Positions 9,020-17,348 of a stretch of DNA of 64,000 nucleotides are shown in pieces (within the stretch, counting starts at the first letter, position 1; the number at the start of each line of letters is the position of its first letter). The stretch lies in the NCBI GenBank assembly GCA_965267185.1, contig OZ253937.1, forward strand, positions 3,224,001 to 3,288,000, read 5' to 3'. Source of the stretch: G965267185 sp965267185. Its GTDB lineage: Bacteria; Pseudomonadota; Alphaproteobacteria; UBA6615. Under the pieces are notes generated by a model. The model was not told the origin of the DNA. It did no database searches and saw nothing but the letters and a program-made list of their open reading frames with translations. Position numbers and translations under genes: made by a program.

Positions 9020-9604
9020 TCAACTCGATCCTGTCCGGTTAGAGTGTTTAAGCGTGATCGGCAGGCCGGCGGCGACGAAATCGACCCGGCCGGCCTGTTG
9101 GGCCACTTGCTGGTTGAGACGCCCGGCATGGTCGCGGAACGTGCGGCCGAGGGCGTTATCCGGCACGATCCCCAGCCCGACCTCGTTGGCGACACAGACG
9201 ACGGGTCCTGCCGATTCCGCGAATTTATCGAGGAGAGTGTCGGTCTCCGTGACGATATCCCTCTCCGCCAGCAGAAGATTGCTAAGCCATAAGGTCAGGC
9301 AGTCGACGAGAATCGGGCTGTCTTCGGTTGCGCACGCCGCGATAGTGTCGCTGAGCGCCATTGGCGCTTCCTCGGTTCGCCAACGATTGCCCCGGCGCGC
9401 CCGATGTTCGGCGATACGGTCGGCCATCTCACCGTCGCCGGCCTCCGCAGTGGCGATGTAGACCGGCTGTGCGCCCACGATATCAGCGTGATCGAGGACC
9501 AGCGCTTCGGCATGGCGGCTCTTGCCCGACCGGGCGCCGCCAAGCACCAGCGTGAGTGCTGGGAGAAGGCCCGTTTCGGCGGGCTGCGCAGAACTACTAT
9601 CCAT
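9020..9604 (-). CDS. cobP: Adenosylcobinamide kinase / guanylyltransferase (CobP/CobU)
   Basis: Bifunctional enzyme that phosphorylates adenosylcobinamide and transfers GMP to it during nucleotide-loop assembly. It has the P-loop GGARSGKS, the HRARRG segment around the guanylylated His, VDCLTLWLSN, and VANEVGLGIVPDN, all diagnostic. ATG 9604 is preferred over ATG 9622 because GGAGGG lies about 9 bases before it. It is the first gene downstream of the cobalamin riboswitch at 9652-9800 and abuts cobW. Confidence 0.95.
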   Translation of the reverse strand: MDSSSAQPAETGLLPALTLVLGGARSGKSRHAEALVLDHADIVGAQPVYIATAEAGDGEMADRIAEHRARRGNRWRTEEAPMALSDTIAACATEDSPILVDCLTLWLSNLLLAERDIVTETDTLLDKFAESAGPVVCVANEVGLGIVPDNALGRTFRDHAGRLNQQVAQQAGRVDFVAAGLPITLKHSNRTGSS

Positions 9605-9651
9605 CGACCGCCATCCCTCCACCCGAGGATCCGGTGTTCATTCAGTGCGCG

Positions 9652-9800
9652 CTAAAGAGGTCTCCTGGCTCCGGGTCTCGGGCTGGGGCGTCCTTCCCAG
9701 CGGGCAGTTGCCGCCAGTGGTGTTACGCCCGGCCTCGCCGTTACAGTTGCGGGGGCAGCGCCGGAATTAGTGTCACCCAACGTGGACGATCACCGCACCG
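9652..9800 (-). promoter_or_regulatory. Cobalamin (AdoCbl) riboswitch
   Basis: On the minus strand the region contains, in order, the GGTGACA...TCC segment, the GCTGCCCCCGCAACTGTAA core, a CCACTG...GGGAAGG segment and the B12 box AGCCAGGAGACC (9658-9669). These conserved blocks of the cobalamin aptamer are in the right order and spacing. It lies between the cobC stop and the cobP start. It should therefore repress cobP-cobW-cobN-cobO-cobQ when cobalamin is abundant. Ends are approximate. Confidence 0.93.
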
Positions 9801-9812
9801 GACTTCCCTGTT

Positions 9813-10490
9813 TCAGCGCTGGAGCAACGCTAGCATGGCAGTGTGATCGGGCGCCAGTACGCTTTCCGAGGTGGCGAGTTGATTGACGTGGAAAAGCGCC
9901 CACGCGCCCTCGGGATGGCTCTCGGTGGGGCCGAAATGATCGAGCCGGGTAATCGAGCAATTGTCGATCTGGCAGGCCAAAGCGATTTCCGGATCCAGCC
10001 CTAGCGCGTGGCCGATTGCCGCGCGGATGGCGCCGCCGTGGCTTACGGAAATGATATCGCCTCCCGCGTGCTGCGCGGTCAGCCGTTCAATCACAGCGCC
10101 GACCCGGCCCATCAAATCGACGAAGCTTTCGCCGCCGGGTGCCCGTGTGCTGGCGGGCGCCAGCCAAAACAAATGCTTGGGATCGAGCTCGGCGTAAACG
10201 TCTTCGCGCTTGCGGCCTTGCCATTCGCCGAAGTTCTGCTCGGCAAGGTCTTCTTCGACGATCGGCTCGGGCATGTCCAAACCGGCAACTCGAATGGCTT
10301 CGGCGGTTTGGTGGGTGCGTTGCAGATGACTGGTCACCAACGTGCCCTTGTCCGGCAGCATCCGGGCGAGCGCCGCATAGGTTGGCGGATCGTCGACATT
10401 GGCCGGCGGGTCGGTATTGCCGTAAATGCGTCCGCCGGTGGACGTGACAGGCGCGTGGCGGACCCACCACCAACGGGTACGTGTACTCAT
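9813..10490 (-). CDS. cobC: Histidine phosphatase, likely alpha-ribazole phosphatase
   Basis: Phosphoglycerate-mutase-fold phosphatase of 225 residues. The catalytic motif appears as WVRHAPV near the N-terminus, with Arg and His in register, a conserved EQNFGEWQG acid segment follows, and the second catalytic His is in SHGGAIRAAIGHAL. It probably dephosphorylates alpha-ribazole-5'-phosphate or adenosylcobalamin phosphate. ATG 10490 overlaps the cobS stop (ATGA). The frame is open far upstream (to 11165), but that part is a shadow of cobS. Confidence 0.87.
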   Translation of the reverse strand: MSTRTRWWWVRHAPVTSTGGRIYGNTDPPANVDDPPTYAALARMLPDKGTLVTSHLQRTHQTAEAIRVAGLDMPEPIVEEDLAEQNFGEWQGRKREDVYAELDPKHLFWLAPASTRAPGGESFVDLMGRVGAVIERLTAQHAGGDIISVSHGGAIRAAIGHALGLDPEIALACQIDNCSITRLDHFGPTESHPEGAWALFHVNQLATSESVLAPDHTAMLALLQR

Positions 10491-11332
10491 GCGATATTTC
10501 CCAAGATCACGGCGCTGGCAACGATCAGGACCGCTGTCTCCGCCGCTTGTTGAACGCCTCCCAAGACGTCGCCGGTATAACCGTCGATTTGCCGTAGCGC
10601 CAGCCAGCCGATGGCGAAAGCGCCGAGGCCGCCAGCGATTAGGATTATAAACACGCCGCCGCCTGCCGGTGTGATCAGCACCAGCAGCGTTAATAGCGCG
10701 CCAAGCGCGAGGCCTTTCCAGGTGCTGCCTTCGCTCGGCGTGCCGGCCAGCGCGCCGAGGCCGTCGTCGCGCGCCGGCGGCAACCAGCGCATGGTCGGCG
10801 CGAACATCGCCCGGCTCCAACTGGCCGCCGCGATGAGCGCCCCGGCGGCGGCGCCGATATCGACCGCAGCGATAGCCGCCAGGGCGGCGATCTTGGCGAC
10901 CACGATCACCGCCAGCGTCAACACGCCATACGCACCGAGCCGGCTGTCGCGCATGATGTCGAGTTTCTCCGTGCGTGTGCCGCCACCGCCGAAACCGTCG
11001 GCCAGATCGGCGAGCCCATCTTCGTGAAGAGCGCCGGTGAACCAGAGCACGACGCCGACGGCCAGCGTCGCCGCGACCGCCGGCGGTACGCCGAGTATGG
11101 AAAGCACGGCGAGGGCAATAGCCCCTACGCCGCCGATCCCGAAACCGACGAGCGGAAACAGCCACATTGCCGCTGAGAGGTCGGTTTGCGCGGCATCGGC
11201 CGGTTCGGTTTCGTCGGTATTGTGGGGTCGCTCGACAGGAAGCCGGGTTAAGAACGTCGCTGCCAGACGCAGTTGCGCCCAGATGTCCGAGGAGGCGGAC
11301 TCGTGGCCTGACGACTCGGGATTTGCGTTCAT
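10487..11332 (-). CDS. cobS: Adenosylcobinamide-GDP ribazoletransferase (CobS/CobV)
   Basis: Membrane enzyme that joins adenosylcobinamide-GDP and alpha-ribazole to form cobalamin. It shows FLTRLPVE at the N-terminus, the DGLADLADGFGGG metal-binding signature and several hydrophobic helices. ATG 11332 gives the family-like N-terminus; an upstream start at 11377 would add only a basic tail. It is coupled to cobC and divergent from cobT with a 69-base gap. Confidence 0.94.
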   Translation of the reverse strand: MNANPESSGHESASSDIWAQLRLAATFLTRLPVERPHNTDETEPADAAQTDLSAAMWLFPLVGFGIGGVGAIALAVLSILGVPPAVAATLAVGVVLWFTGALHEDGLADLADGFGGGGTRTEKLDIMRDSRLGAYGVLTLAVIVVAKIAALAAIAAVDIGAAAGALIAAASWSRAMFAPTMRWLPPARDDGLGALAGTPSEGSTWKGLALGALLTLLVLITPAGGGVFIILIAGGLGAFAIGWLALRQIDGYTGDVLGGVQQAAETAVLIVASAVILGNIA

Positions 11333-11401
11333 GGCTCTCTTATAGGACAACTGCCTGCCTTTCGGAACGGGCAACAACTCGCCCCAACGGTAAGTCTCCT
11401 A

Positions 11402-12460
11402 ATGACCGACATCCCCAGCGAACCCATGCCTTCAGCGGAACCCAGTACGGCGAATTTCGACGAAATACGTGGGTTGCTCGCTGACTTGCCGTTGCCCGAC
11501 TTGGAAGCGGCGGCGGCGGCTGAGGCGCGGGAAGGCCAACTAACTAAACCCGCCGGCGCCCTCGGTCGATTGGAAGAGATCACGCGGTGGGTTTGCCAAT
11601 GGCAAGGCCGTCATCCGCCGCGGGTCGACCACGCGCGTGTTTGCGTCTTCGCCGGCAACCACGGCGTAGCGGCGCGGGGGGTTTCGGCCTTTCCGGCCGA
11701 CGTGACGGCCCAGATGGTGCAGAATTTTATTTCGGGAGGAGCTGCTGTAAACCAACTGGCGGCCTTCGCCGATGCCGATTTGCGTGTCTACGAGATGGCA
11801 CTGGAGCAGCCGACGGCGGATTTCACGCAAGGCCCGGCGATGAGCGAGACCGACTGCGCGCGCGCCATCGCCTATGGTATGACCGCCGTGGAAGACGGGA
11901 TTGAGCTACTGGCCTTGGGTGAAATGGGGATCGCCAATACGACGGCGGCCGCGGCGATCTGCCATGCGCTCTACGGCGGCGACGCCGTGGATTGGACGGG
12001 CCCCGGAACGGGCGTGGAAGGAGCCGCGCTCGACGCCAAGATTAGCGCGGTTCACGCCGGTGTGGCAGCCAACCAAGAAGCGATGTCCGATCCTCTGCAT
12101 GTTCTACGCTGTCTTGGGGGACAGGAGGTTGCCGCAATTACCGGCGCGGTGATCGCGGCCCGCATGGCGCGCACGCCGGTGCTGCTCGACGGCTATACCT
12201 GTACGGCGGCGGCCGCCGTGCTGCACGCCATCGACCCAGCGCTGCTCGATCATTGCCTGGTCGCGCATCTGTCAGCGGAGCCCGCCCATCGCAATCTGGC
12301 GGAGCTGTTGGGCAAGCGGCCTCTGCTCGAACTCGATATGCGCCTGGGTGAAGCGTCAGGTGCGGCGCTGGCGATCAATATTGTGCGCGCTGCGGTGGCG
12401 TGCCACACGGGCATGGCGACGTTTGAAGAAGCGGCGGTGAGCAACCGCTCCGAGCCTTGA
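11402..12460 (+). CDS. cobT: Nicotinate-nucleotide-dimethylbenzimidazole phosphoribosyltransferase
   Basis: Makes alpha-ribazole-5'-phosphate from nicotinate mononucleotide and the lower-ligand base. The product is 352 residues, normal for the family. It has LTKPAGALGRLE, FAGNHGVAARGVSAFP, GEMGIANTTAAAA and the C-terminal RLGEASGAALA. The catalytic Glu of the C-terminal segment falls in GEASG. It is divergent from cobS and the only plus-strand gene at this end of the cluster. Confidence 0.96.
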   Translation: MTDIPSEPMPSAEPSTANFDEIRGLLADLPLPDLEAAAAAEAREGQLTKPAGALGRLEEITRWVCQWQGRHPPRVDHARVCVFAGNHGVAARGVSAFPADVTAQMVQNFISGGAAVNQLAAFADADLRVYEMALEQPTADFTQGPAMSETDCARAIAYGMTAVEDGIELLALGEMGIANTTAAAAICHALYGGDAVDWTGPGTGVEGAALDAKISAVHAGVAANQEAMSDPLHVLRCLGGQEVAAITGAVIAARMARTPVLLDGYTCTAAAAVLHAIDPALLDHCLVAHLSAEPAHRNLAELLGKRPLLELDMRLGEASGAALAINIVRAAVACHTGMATFEEAAVSNRSEP

Positions 12461-12533
12461 TCCTCGACTTTGAGGCGTAATAGACCCAATTTAGGGGCGA
12501 CAAATATCGGATTGAACCGGCGCGTCGGGCGAG

Positions 12534-13883
12534 ATGAACGAAGCTGAAGCGACAACCCATATACCGCTGCCTGTCGCACCGGTGGGTGTCTCCGAACCGC
12601 TGCCGGGTGCACGCGGCCCGGTTCGTCTACGCACCCTGACCAGCATTCGGTGGGTCGCGATCGCCGGCCAACTGGCAGCGCTATTTTTGGTGCGATTCGG
12701 GCTGGATTGGCCCTTACCGATGGATGAGGCGCTCGCCGTCGTCGGCGCGTCGGTCGTCTTGAACATAGCGATGACATTCCGGCGTCCGGAACAAGGGCGG
12801 TTAAAGGAATGGGAAGCAGCTTCGTATTTGGCGTTCGATACGCTGCAATTAGCGCTTTTGCTGTATCTCACCGGCGGTCTTACCAATCCGTTTGCGCTTT
12901 TGTTTCTCGGCCCAGTGACCGTATCGGCAACCGTACTGACGCGCCGGGCAACCGCTATTTTGTGTGGTCTGGTTATCGTTTGCGCGACGGGGTTGGTGTT
13001 CGATCATCTGCCGCTGCCGTGGTCGGCGATCGGTCTGGAGCTTCCGGGCATATATGTATGGGGTCTTTGGACGGCGGTAGTGATCGGGACATTGTTCATC
13101 GCCGTTTACGCGGGCAGCCTGGCGGCGGAAAGCCGGCGGATGTCGAATGCGCTGTCGGCGACCCAGCTGGCGCTCGCCCGTGAGCAACAACTCTCTGCCC
13201 TCGGGGGGCTGGCCGCTGCTGCCGCGCATGAACTCGGCAGTCCGCTGTCGACCATTCTGGTCACGGCGACGGAGTTAAACCGGGAGATGCCGCAGGATAG
13301 TCCCTATGCCAGCGATATCAGCCTACTGCGGGCGGAAGCCCTTCGGTGCCGGGAGATTTTGGCCGAGTTGGCGGTGCAACCGGCAACTGACGATGGGGAA
13401 GACCCGTTTGCGCGGACCCTGCTGTCGGCGATGGTGCAAGCTGCCGCCGACCGTCACCAGGGTGGCGATGTCTCGCTGACCATAGATGCTCGCGGAAATG
13501 ACGATAGCGCGGAGCCGGTTGTGGTGAATAGCCCAGAATTCAATCACGGGTTAGGCAATATCATCCAAAACGCGGTACAATTCGCCCATGACAGCGTTGC
13601 GATACGCGTTGGTTGGAGCCAGGAAACGATTTCCGTAACCGTTCGCGACGATGGTCCCGGATTTGCCCCGGCGGTACTCGACCGGCTCGGGGAACCCTAT
13701 ATTTCAAGCAGGGGTGATGGGCATCTCGGACTTGGCGTATTTATCGCCCAATCATTGCTGCAACGAACCGGGGGTCGAATGACGGCCCGCAATATTCGAG
13801 GCGCCATTGGGCGTGTCGATGGGGGGGAAGTAGAGATCATATGGCCGCGCGCCAGCCTTGATGTTAGCGCTGTTGAGAGGTAA
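12534..13883 (+). CDS. regB: RegB/PrrB/ActS redox-sensing histidine kinase
   Basis: Membrane sensor kinase of 449 residues. About six N-terminal membrane segments include GGLTNPF (residues 114-120), the ubiquinone-binding heptapeptide of RegB. The dimerization helix has AAAHELGSPL with phospho-acceptor His232. Cys272 in RCREIL sits where RegB carries its redox-active cysteine. A C-terminal HATPase follows (DDGPGFAP, GLGVFIAQ). Its partner regA begins 10 bases downstream. Known family members control respiration, CO2 and N2 fixation and photosynthesis; the local targets cannot be read here. Confidence 0.95.
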   Translation: MNEAEATTHIPLPVAPVGVSEPLPGARGPVRLRTLTSIRWVAIAGQLAALFLVRFGLDWPLPMDEALAVVGASVVLNIAMTFRRPEQGRLKEWEAASYLAFDTLQLALLLYLTGGLTNPFALLFLGPVTVSATVLTRRATAILCGLVIVCATGLVFDHLPLPWSAIGLELPGIYVWGLWTAVVIGTLFIAVYAGSLAAESRRMSNALSATQLALAREQQLSALGGLAAAAAHELGSPLSTILVTATELNREMPQDSPYASDISLLRAEALRCREILAELAVQPATDDGEDPFARTLLSAMVQAAADRHQGGDVSLTIDARGNDDSAEPVVVNSPEFNHGLGNIIQNAVQFAHDSVAIRVGWSQETISVTVRDDGPGFAPAVLDRLGEPYISSRGDGHLGLGVFIAQSLLQRTGGRMTARNIRGAIGRVDGGEVEIIWPRASLDVSAVER

Positions 13884-13893
13884 TCGAGACACC

Positions 13894-14469
13894 ATGACAC
13901 AAGAACTTCAGTCCCCAGTACACGAGACGGCGTCGCCCGCCGCCGATATGTCGCTGCTGATCGTCGATGACGAACAGAATCTGCGCAATCAGCTCGCCAA
14001 GGCAATGGAGCGCCGTGGCTTTACCGTCGCTGCGGCCGAAAGCGTGGCGGAGGGTAAACACCTTGCGCTCACTGACCGCCCGAAGTATGCGGTCGTCGAT
14101 CTGCGCTTAGGCGACGGTAGCGGGCTCGAGGTGGTGGAGGTTTTGCGGCAGGCGCGCGGCGACGTCCGCGTCATCGTTCTGACGGGCTACGGAAACATTG
14201 CGACCGCGGTCGCTGCGGTTAAGGCCGGCGCCATCGATTATCTGCCCAAGCCGGCGGACGCCGATCAAGTGGCAGCTGCGCTGATGTGCGATGAACAGGC
14301 GTTACCGCCGCCGCCGGAACGGCCGATGTCGGCCGACCGGGTGCGTTGGGAACACATCCAGCGGGTCTACGAACAGTGCAACCGCAATGTGTCGGAAACC
14401 GCGCGCCGGTTGAACATGCACCGGCGCACCTTGCAGCGCATTCTGGCGAAACACGCGCCGCGCGAATAG
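13894..14469 (+). CDS. regA: RegA/PrrA/ActR response regulator
   Basis: Receiver domain with the acidic pair in VDDEQ, phospho-acceptor Asp in VVDLRLGDGSG, LTGYGN and the KPAD lysine. A proline-rich hinge (PPPPERP) leads to a Fis-type helix-turn-helix ending NVSETARRLNMHRRTLQRIL, almost invariant in RegA proteins. ATG 13894 was chosen over 13858, which lies within regB. It is co-transcribed with regB. In Rhodobacter a SenC/SCO gene often lies beside this pair; here the SCO gene is at 55470. Confidence 0.96.
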   Translation: MTQELQSPVHETASPAADMSLLIVDDEQNLRNQLAKAMERRGFTVAAAESVAEGKHLALTDRPKYAVVDLRLGDGSGLEVVEVLRQARGDVRVIVLTGYGNIATAVAAVKAGAIDYLPKPADADQVAAALMCDEQALPPPPERPMSADRVRWEHIQRVYEQCNRNVSETARRLNMHRRTLQRILAKHAPRE

Positions 14470-14497
14470 AGTCGTATAGGGGTGCCGTCGCCGGACG

Positions 14498-15262
14498 ATG
14501 CGGAGTTGGTTTTCCAAATGGGGCAGAAGCCGCCCGGATGAAGCATCCGCGTCGGTGCCAGCGGGAACGGTTGTCTACGCTATCGGCGATATTCACGGCC
14601 GGCTCGACTTATTGCAGCGCTTAGAAGATGAAATTAGGCGCGATGCGGGGGACGTCGACGCCGACCGCCGGCTCATCATCTGTCTCGGCGACTATATCGA
14701 CCGGGGCGACCATTCCCGCGAGGTTATAGAGCACCTATTGCAGGGTGCTCCGGCATCGTTCGAGCGCGTGTGCCTCATCGGCAATCATGAATCCTACCTT
14801 CTACGATTTTTCGACGACAGCAGTGTGGGGCCGTCCTGGTTGGCCAATGGCGGGCACGAGACCCTGCTTAGTTATGGCGTCACGCCGCCGGTATGGACCG
14901 ATATGAATAGATCGGCCGGAAAGATGCAGGCAGACCTCCGCGCTCACCTTCCGCAGCCGCACGAGGCATTTTTGCGCTCGCTCGCGGTCAGTCATCGTGA
15001 AGGCGACTATCTGTTCGTACATGCCGGAGTGCGGCCGGGTGTTCCGCTCGATGAACAAGACCCCCATGATTTGATGTGGATCCGCGATGAGTTTCTCACC
15101 GACAAGAGCGATTTCGGCGCTGTCGTGGTTCATGGGCACTCGGTCCGGTCGGAACCCGAGAACCTCGCCAACCGAATCGGTGTCGACACCGGCGCCTACG
15201 CGACAGACCGGCTCACTTGCGTGGTTTTATGGGAAGATCAGCGGCGTTTCTTGAGTACCTGA
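14498..15262 (+). CDS. Ser/Thr-phosphatase-like metallophosphoesterase
   Basis: Calcineurin-fold phosphatase of 254 residues with the three metal-site motifs in order: GDIHG (with RLDLL), GDYIDRG and GNHE, followed by HAGV and GHS near the C-terminus. This is the PPP/ApaH-like bacterial phosphatase group. The substrate may be phosphoprotein or diadenosine polyphosphate and cannot be told from sequence. It follows regA by 28 bases, so may share its transcript. The N-terminus (SWFSKWGRSR) is basic and does not look like an export signal. Confidence 0.87.
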   Translation: MRSWFSKWGRSRPDEASASVPAGTVVYAIGDIHGRLDLLQRLEDEIRRDAGDVDADRRLIICLGDYIDRGDHSREVIEHLLQGAPASFERVCLIGNHESYLLRFFDDSSVGPSWLANGGHETLLSYGVTPPVWTDMNRSAGKMQADLRAHLPQPHEAFLRSLAVSHREGDYLFVHAGVRPGVPLDEQDPHDLMWIRDEFLTDKSDFGAVVVHGHSVRSEPENLANRIGVDTGAYATDRLTCVVLWEDQRRFLST

Positions 15263-15326
15263 CGCGGCATACTTGACGGCGCGCAGGACGTGACGCCCGC
15301 CCGGCGCACCTGCTATTAGAAAACAG

Positions 15327-16790
15327 ATGACGACAAATCAAAACCTACGCGAGTGGTTGCCCAAGCTGGCTGGGGCAACGGTCCTGTGTGTCGGCGACGT
15401 GATGCTCGATCAATACGTTTACGGCGACGTCGATCGGGTCTCGCCGGAAGCGCCGATACCCGTATTGAATGTGAACCGCCGGACGCAGGCGATCGGCGGG
15501 GTCGGGAACGTTGCCTGCAATATCGCCGCACTTGGCGCGACGGCGCAGCTCGTTGCGGTGGTTGGCGACGATCTATCGGGACGCCAAGTCCTCGAACTCC
15601 TTGCCGATGTGGGAGCCGTAAATCCGCAGGTGCTGGTTGATGCGGGACACCCCACCACGGTGAAAACCCGCTTTATAGCCGGCAGCCAGCAGCTATTGCG
15701 GGCGGACGACGAATCTGTTGGCGGCATTGCCGCCAGCCTGCTGAATCAAATAGGAGATACCGCAGCCGCCAACCTTGGCGCAGCCGGCGCGGGTGCCCTG
15801 ATCCTGTCCGATTATGGCAAGGGTGTGCTGGCGGATGAGGTGATCGGGCAGCTGGTCTCAGCGTCGCAGGCCGCCGGTATTCCGGTCGTTGTCGACCCCA
15901 AGGGTACCGACTACACCAAGTATGCCGGGGTCGATGTTCTGACCCCCAACCGCAAGGAGCTGAGCGACGCTACGCGAATGGCGACCGGCAGTTCGGACGA
16001 GATTGTTGCGGCGGCCCGCCAGTTGATTGCGAGCTGCGGCGTGCGTCACGTCCTCGTGACCCGCGGCGCCGAGGGTATGTCCCTGGTGTCGGCGGAAGGC
16101 TCGCCCGCCCATCTGCCGGCGCTGGCGCGCGAAATATTTGACGTGTCAGGTGCCGGCGACACGGTCGTCGCCGTGCTGGCGACTGGCCTGGCGGCGGGCA
16201 TGGAAATCGCCGAGGCGGCGCAGCTCGCCAACGTTGCTGCGGGTCTGGTTGTCGCCAAGGTTGGTACAGCGGTGGTGCGGAATGCTGAACTTGCCGACGC
16301 GGTAGAGGCTGCGGGGAGCGTCGTCAAAAAAGTCGTCGATCTAAACCAGCTTACCGATCAGATCGCCCAATGGCGCGCGCGCGGGCTGTCGATCGGATTT
16401 ACCAACGGCTGCTTTGATCTGGTGCACCCGGGCCATATTTCTTTGCTCGAACAAGCCGAGGCGGTTTGCGACCGGCTCATTGTCGGGCTGAACAGCGACG
16501 CGTCGGTTGCCCGTTTGAAAGGCGCGGGCCGCCCGGTTCAGGATGCCGATGCGCGGGGCCGTGTGCTAGCCTCGGTATCGGCGGTCGACGCGGTTGTCAT
16601 CTTCGATAGCGACACGCCACTCGACTTGATCGGCGAAATCCGGCCGGACGTTCTGGTGAAGGGCGCGGACTACACGCTCGATGAAGTTGTCGGTGGCGAT
16701 ATCGTTCAATCCTATGGTGGCCGGGTGGTTTTGGCGGACCTGGTCGATGGATTTTCGACCACCGATACAATTGCCCGCCTCGCGCGCTAG
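15327..16790 (+). CDS. hldE: Bifunctional heptose-7-P kinase / heptose-1-P adenylyltransferase
   Basis: Makes ADP-D-glycero-beta-D-manno-heptose for the lipopolysaccharide core. The N-terminal ribokinase-fold domain has GDVMLDQYVYGDV, GGVGNVA and the catalytic-base segment DVSGAGDTV. After about residue 345 comes a nucleotidyltransferase domain with FTNGCFDLVHPGH and GLNSDASVARLKG. At 487 residues it has the full fused length. It stands alone here, with no other heptose genes in the window. Confidence 0.96.
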   Translation: MTTNQNLREWLPKLAGATVLCVGDVMLDQYVYGDVDRVSPEAPIPVLNVNRRTQAIGGVGNVACNIAALGATAQLVAVVGDDLSGRQVLELLADVGAVNPQVLVDAGHPTTVKTRFIAGSQQLLRADDESVGGIAASLLNQIGDTAAANLGAAGAGALILSDYGKGVLADEVIGQLVSASQAAGIPVVVDPKGTDYTKYAGVDVLTPNRKELSDATRMATGSSDEIVAAARQLIASCGVRHVLVTRGAEGMSLVSAEGSPAHLPALAREIFDVSGAGDTVVAVLATGLAAGMEIAEAAQLANVAAGLVVAKVGTAVVRNAELADAVEAAGSVVKKVVDLNQLTDQIAQWRARGLSIGFTNGCFDLVHPGHISLLEQAEAVCDRLIVGLNSDASVARLKGAGRPVQDADARGRVLASVSAVDAVVIFDSDTPLDLIGEIRPDVLVKGADYTLDEVVGGDIVQSYGGRVVLADLVDGFSTTDTIARLAR

Positions 16791-16820
16791 GCGGGCCATA
16801 GCGAGAGAACGGATCTCGCT

Positions 16821-17285
16821 CTAGCCTAGGCGCGGGTCCGTGAATTCATGCAGCCGTTGGGCCGCTTTGCGGGCCAGCTTCAGGGTGAGAACGCGGCGGC
16901 GGCTGGCGTGAAGCGGTTCGTGTTCCGCGGGCCGTATCTCATCTGCGCCCCACCCGTCCGCCACCAGAATGCCGCACGACGACGGCAACAGCTCGAGAGG
17001 GAAGTCTTGCGGCGCCGCGAAGAACAGCCTGTCGCAGAAATCGCGGTATTCCGGCCATTTTTGATCGGATTTCAGGTCGGCAACACTGGTTTTTACTTCG
17101 ACGATGATCACGCTGCCATCATCGCCCAGACCGATCACGTCAGCCCGCCGGCCGTTCTTTAGGGTGAATTCGGTCAGCACGGCATAGCCGAGGGTCGCCA
17201 GGTAACGGCACACGCCGCGGGTGACTTGGCGCGTCAGCTCCGGTGTCGGCACCGATGTATCGGAAGAATCGCCCATCGCCCGCAT
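16821..17285 (-). CDS. mmcB: MmcB family DNA repair protein
   Basis: Protein of about 154 residues with the PD-(D/E)XK-like core of the MmcB family: GRRADVIGL, then VIIVEVKTS with the E-x-K catalytic pair, then DLKSDQKWPEYRDFCD. MmcB proteins are alphaproteobacterial, SOS-linked proteins probably involved in mutagenic repair. Two ATGs are possible, 17285 and 17276. A perfect hairpin (17277-17301) covers the first and ends one base before the second. No clear ribosome binding site is present for either. Confidence 0.85.
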   Translation of the reverse strand: MRAMGDSSDTSVPTPELTRQVTRGVCRYLATLGYAVLTEFTLKNGRRADVIGLGDDGSVIIVEVKTSVADLKSDQKWPEYRDFCDRLFFAAPQDFPLELLPSSCGILVADGWGADEIRPAEHEPLHASRRRVLTLKLARKAAQRLHEFTDPRLG

Positions 17286-17301
17286 TTTACAAATGCGGGC
17301 G
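17277..17301. promoter_or_regulatory. Perfect 11-bp inverted repeat at the mmcB start
   Basis: Arms CGCCCGCATTT and AAATGCGGGCG surround a TAC loop. The hairpin overlaps the first possible mmcB ATG (17285) and stops one base before the second (17276). On the minus strand it is not followed by a T run, so it is not a standard terminator for the upstream gene. It could be an operator or an RNA hairpin that limits mmcB translation. Confidence 0.55.
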
Positions 17302-17348
17302 CGCGGCGGGAATAACCCTTATGGACGTAACTGTGGAGTCGCGATGGA

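Noticed and set aside
7964..9292. Plus-strand open frame of 442 codons
   Set aside because: It lies fully antisense to cobW and part of cobP, which have clear motifs. The product is His/Arg/Gly-rich with no recognisable domain, as expected of a GC-rich shadow frame.
9813..11165. Single 450-codon frame suggesting a cobS-cobC fusion
   Set aside because: Only the last 225 codons are the phosphatase. The upstream part is an Arg-rich out-of-frame reading of cobS, which has its own intact frame.
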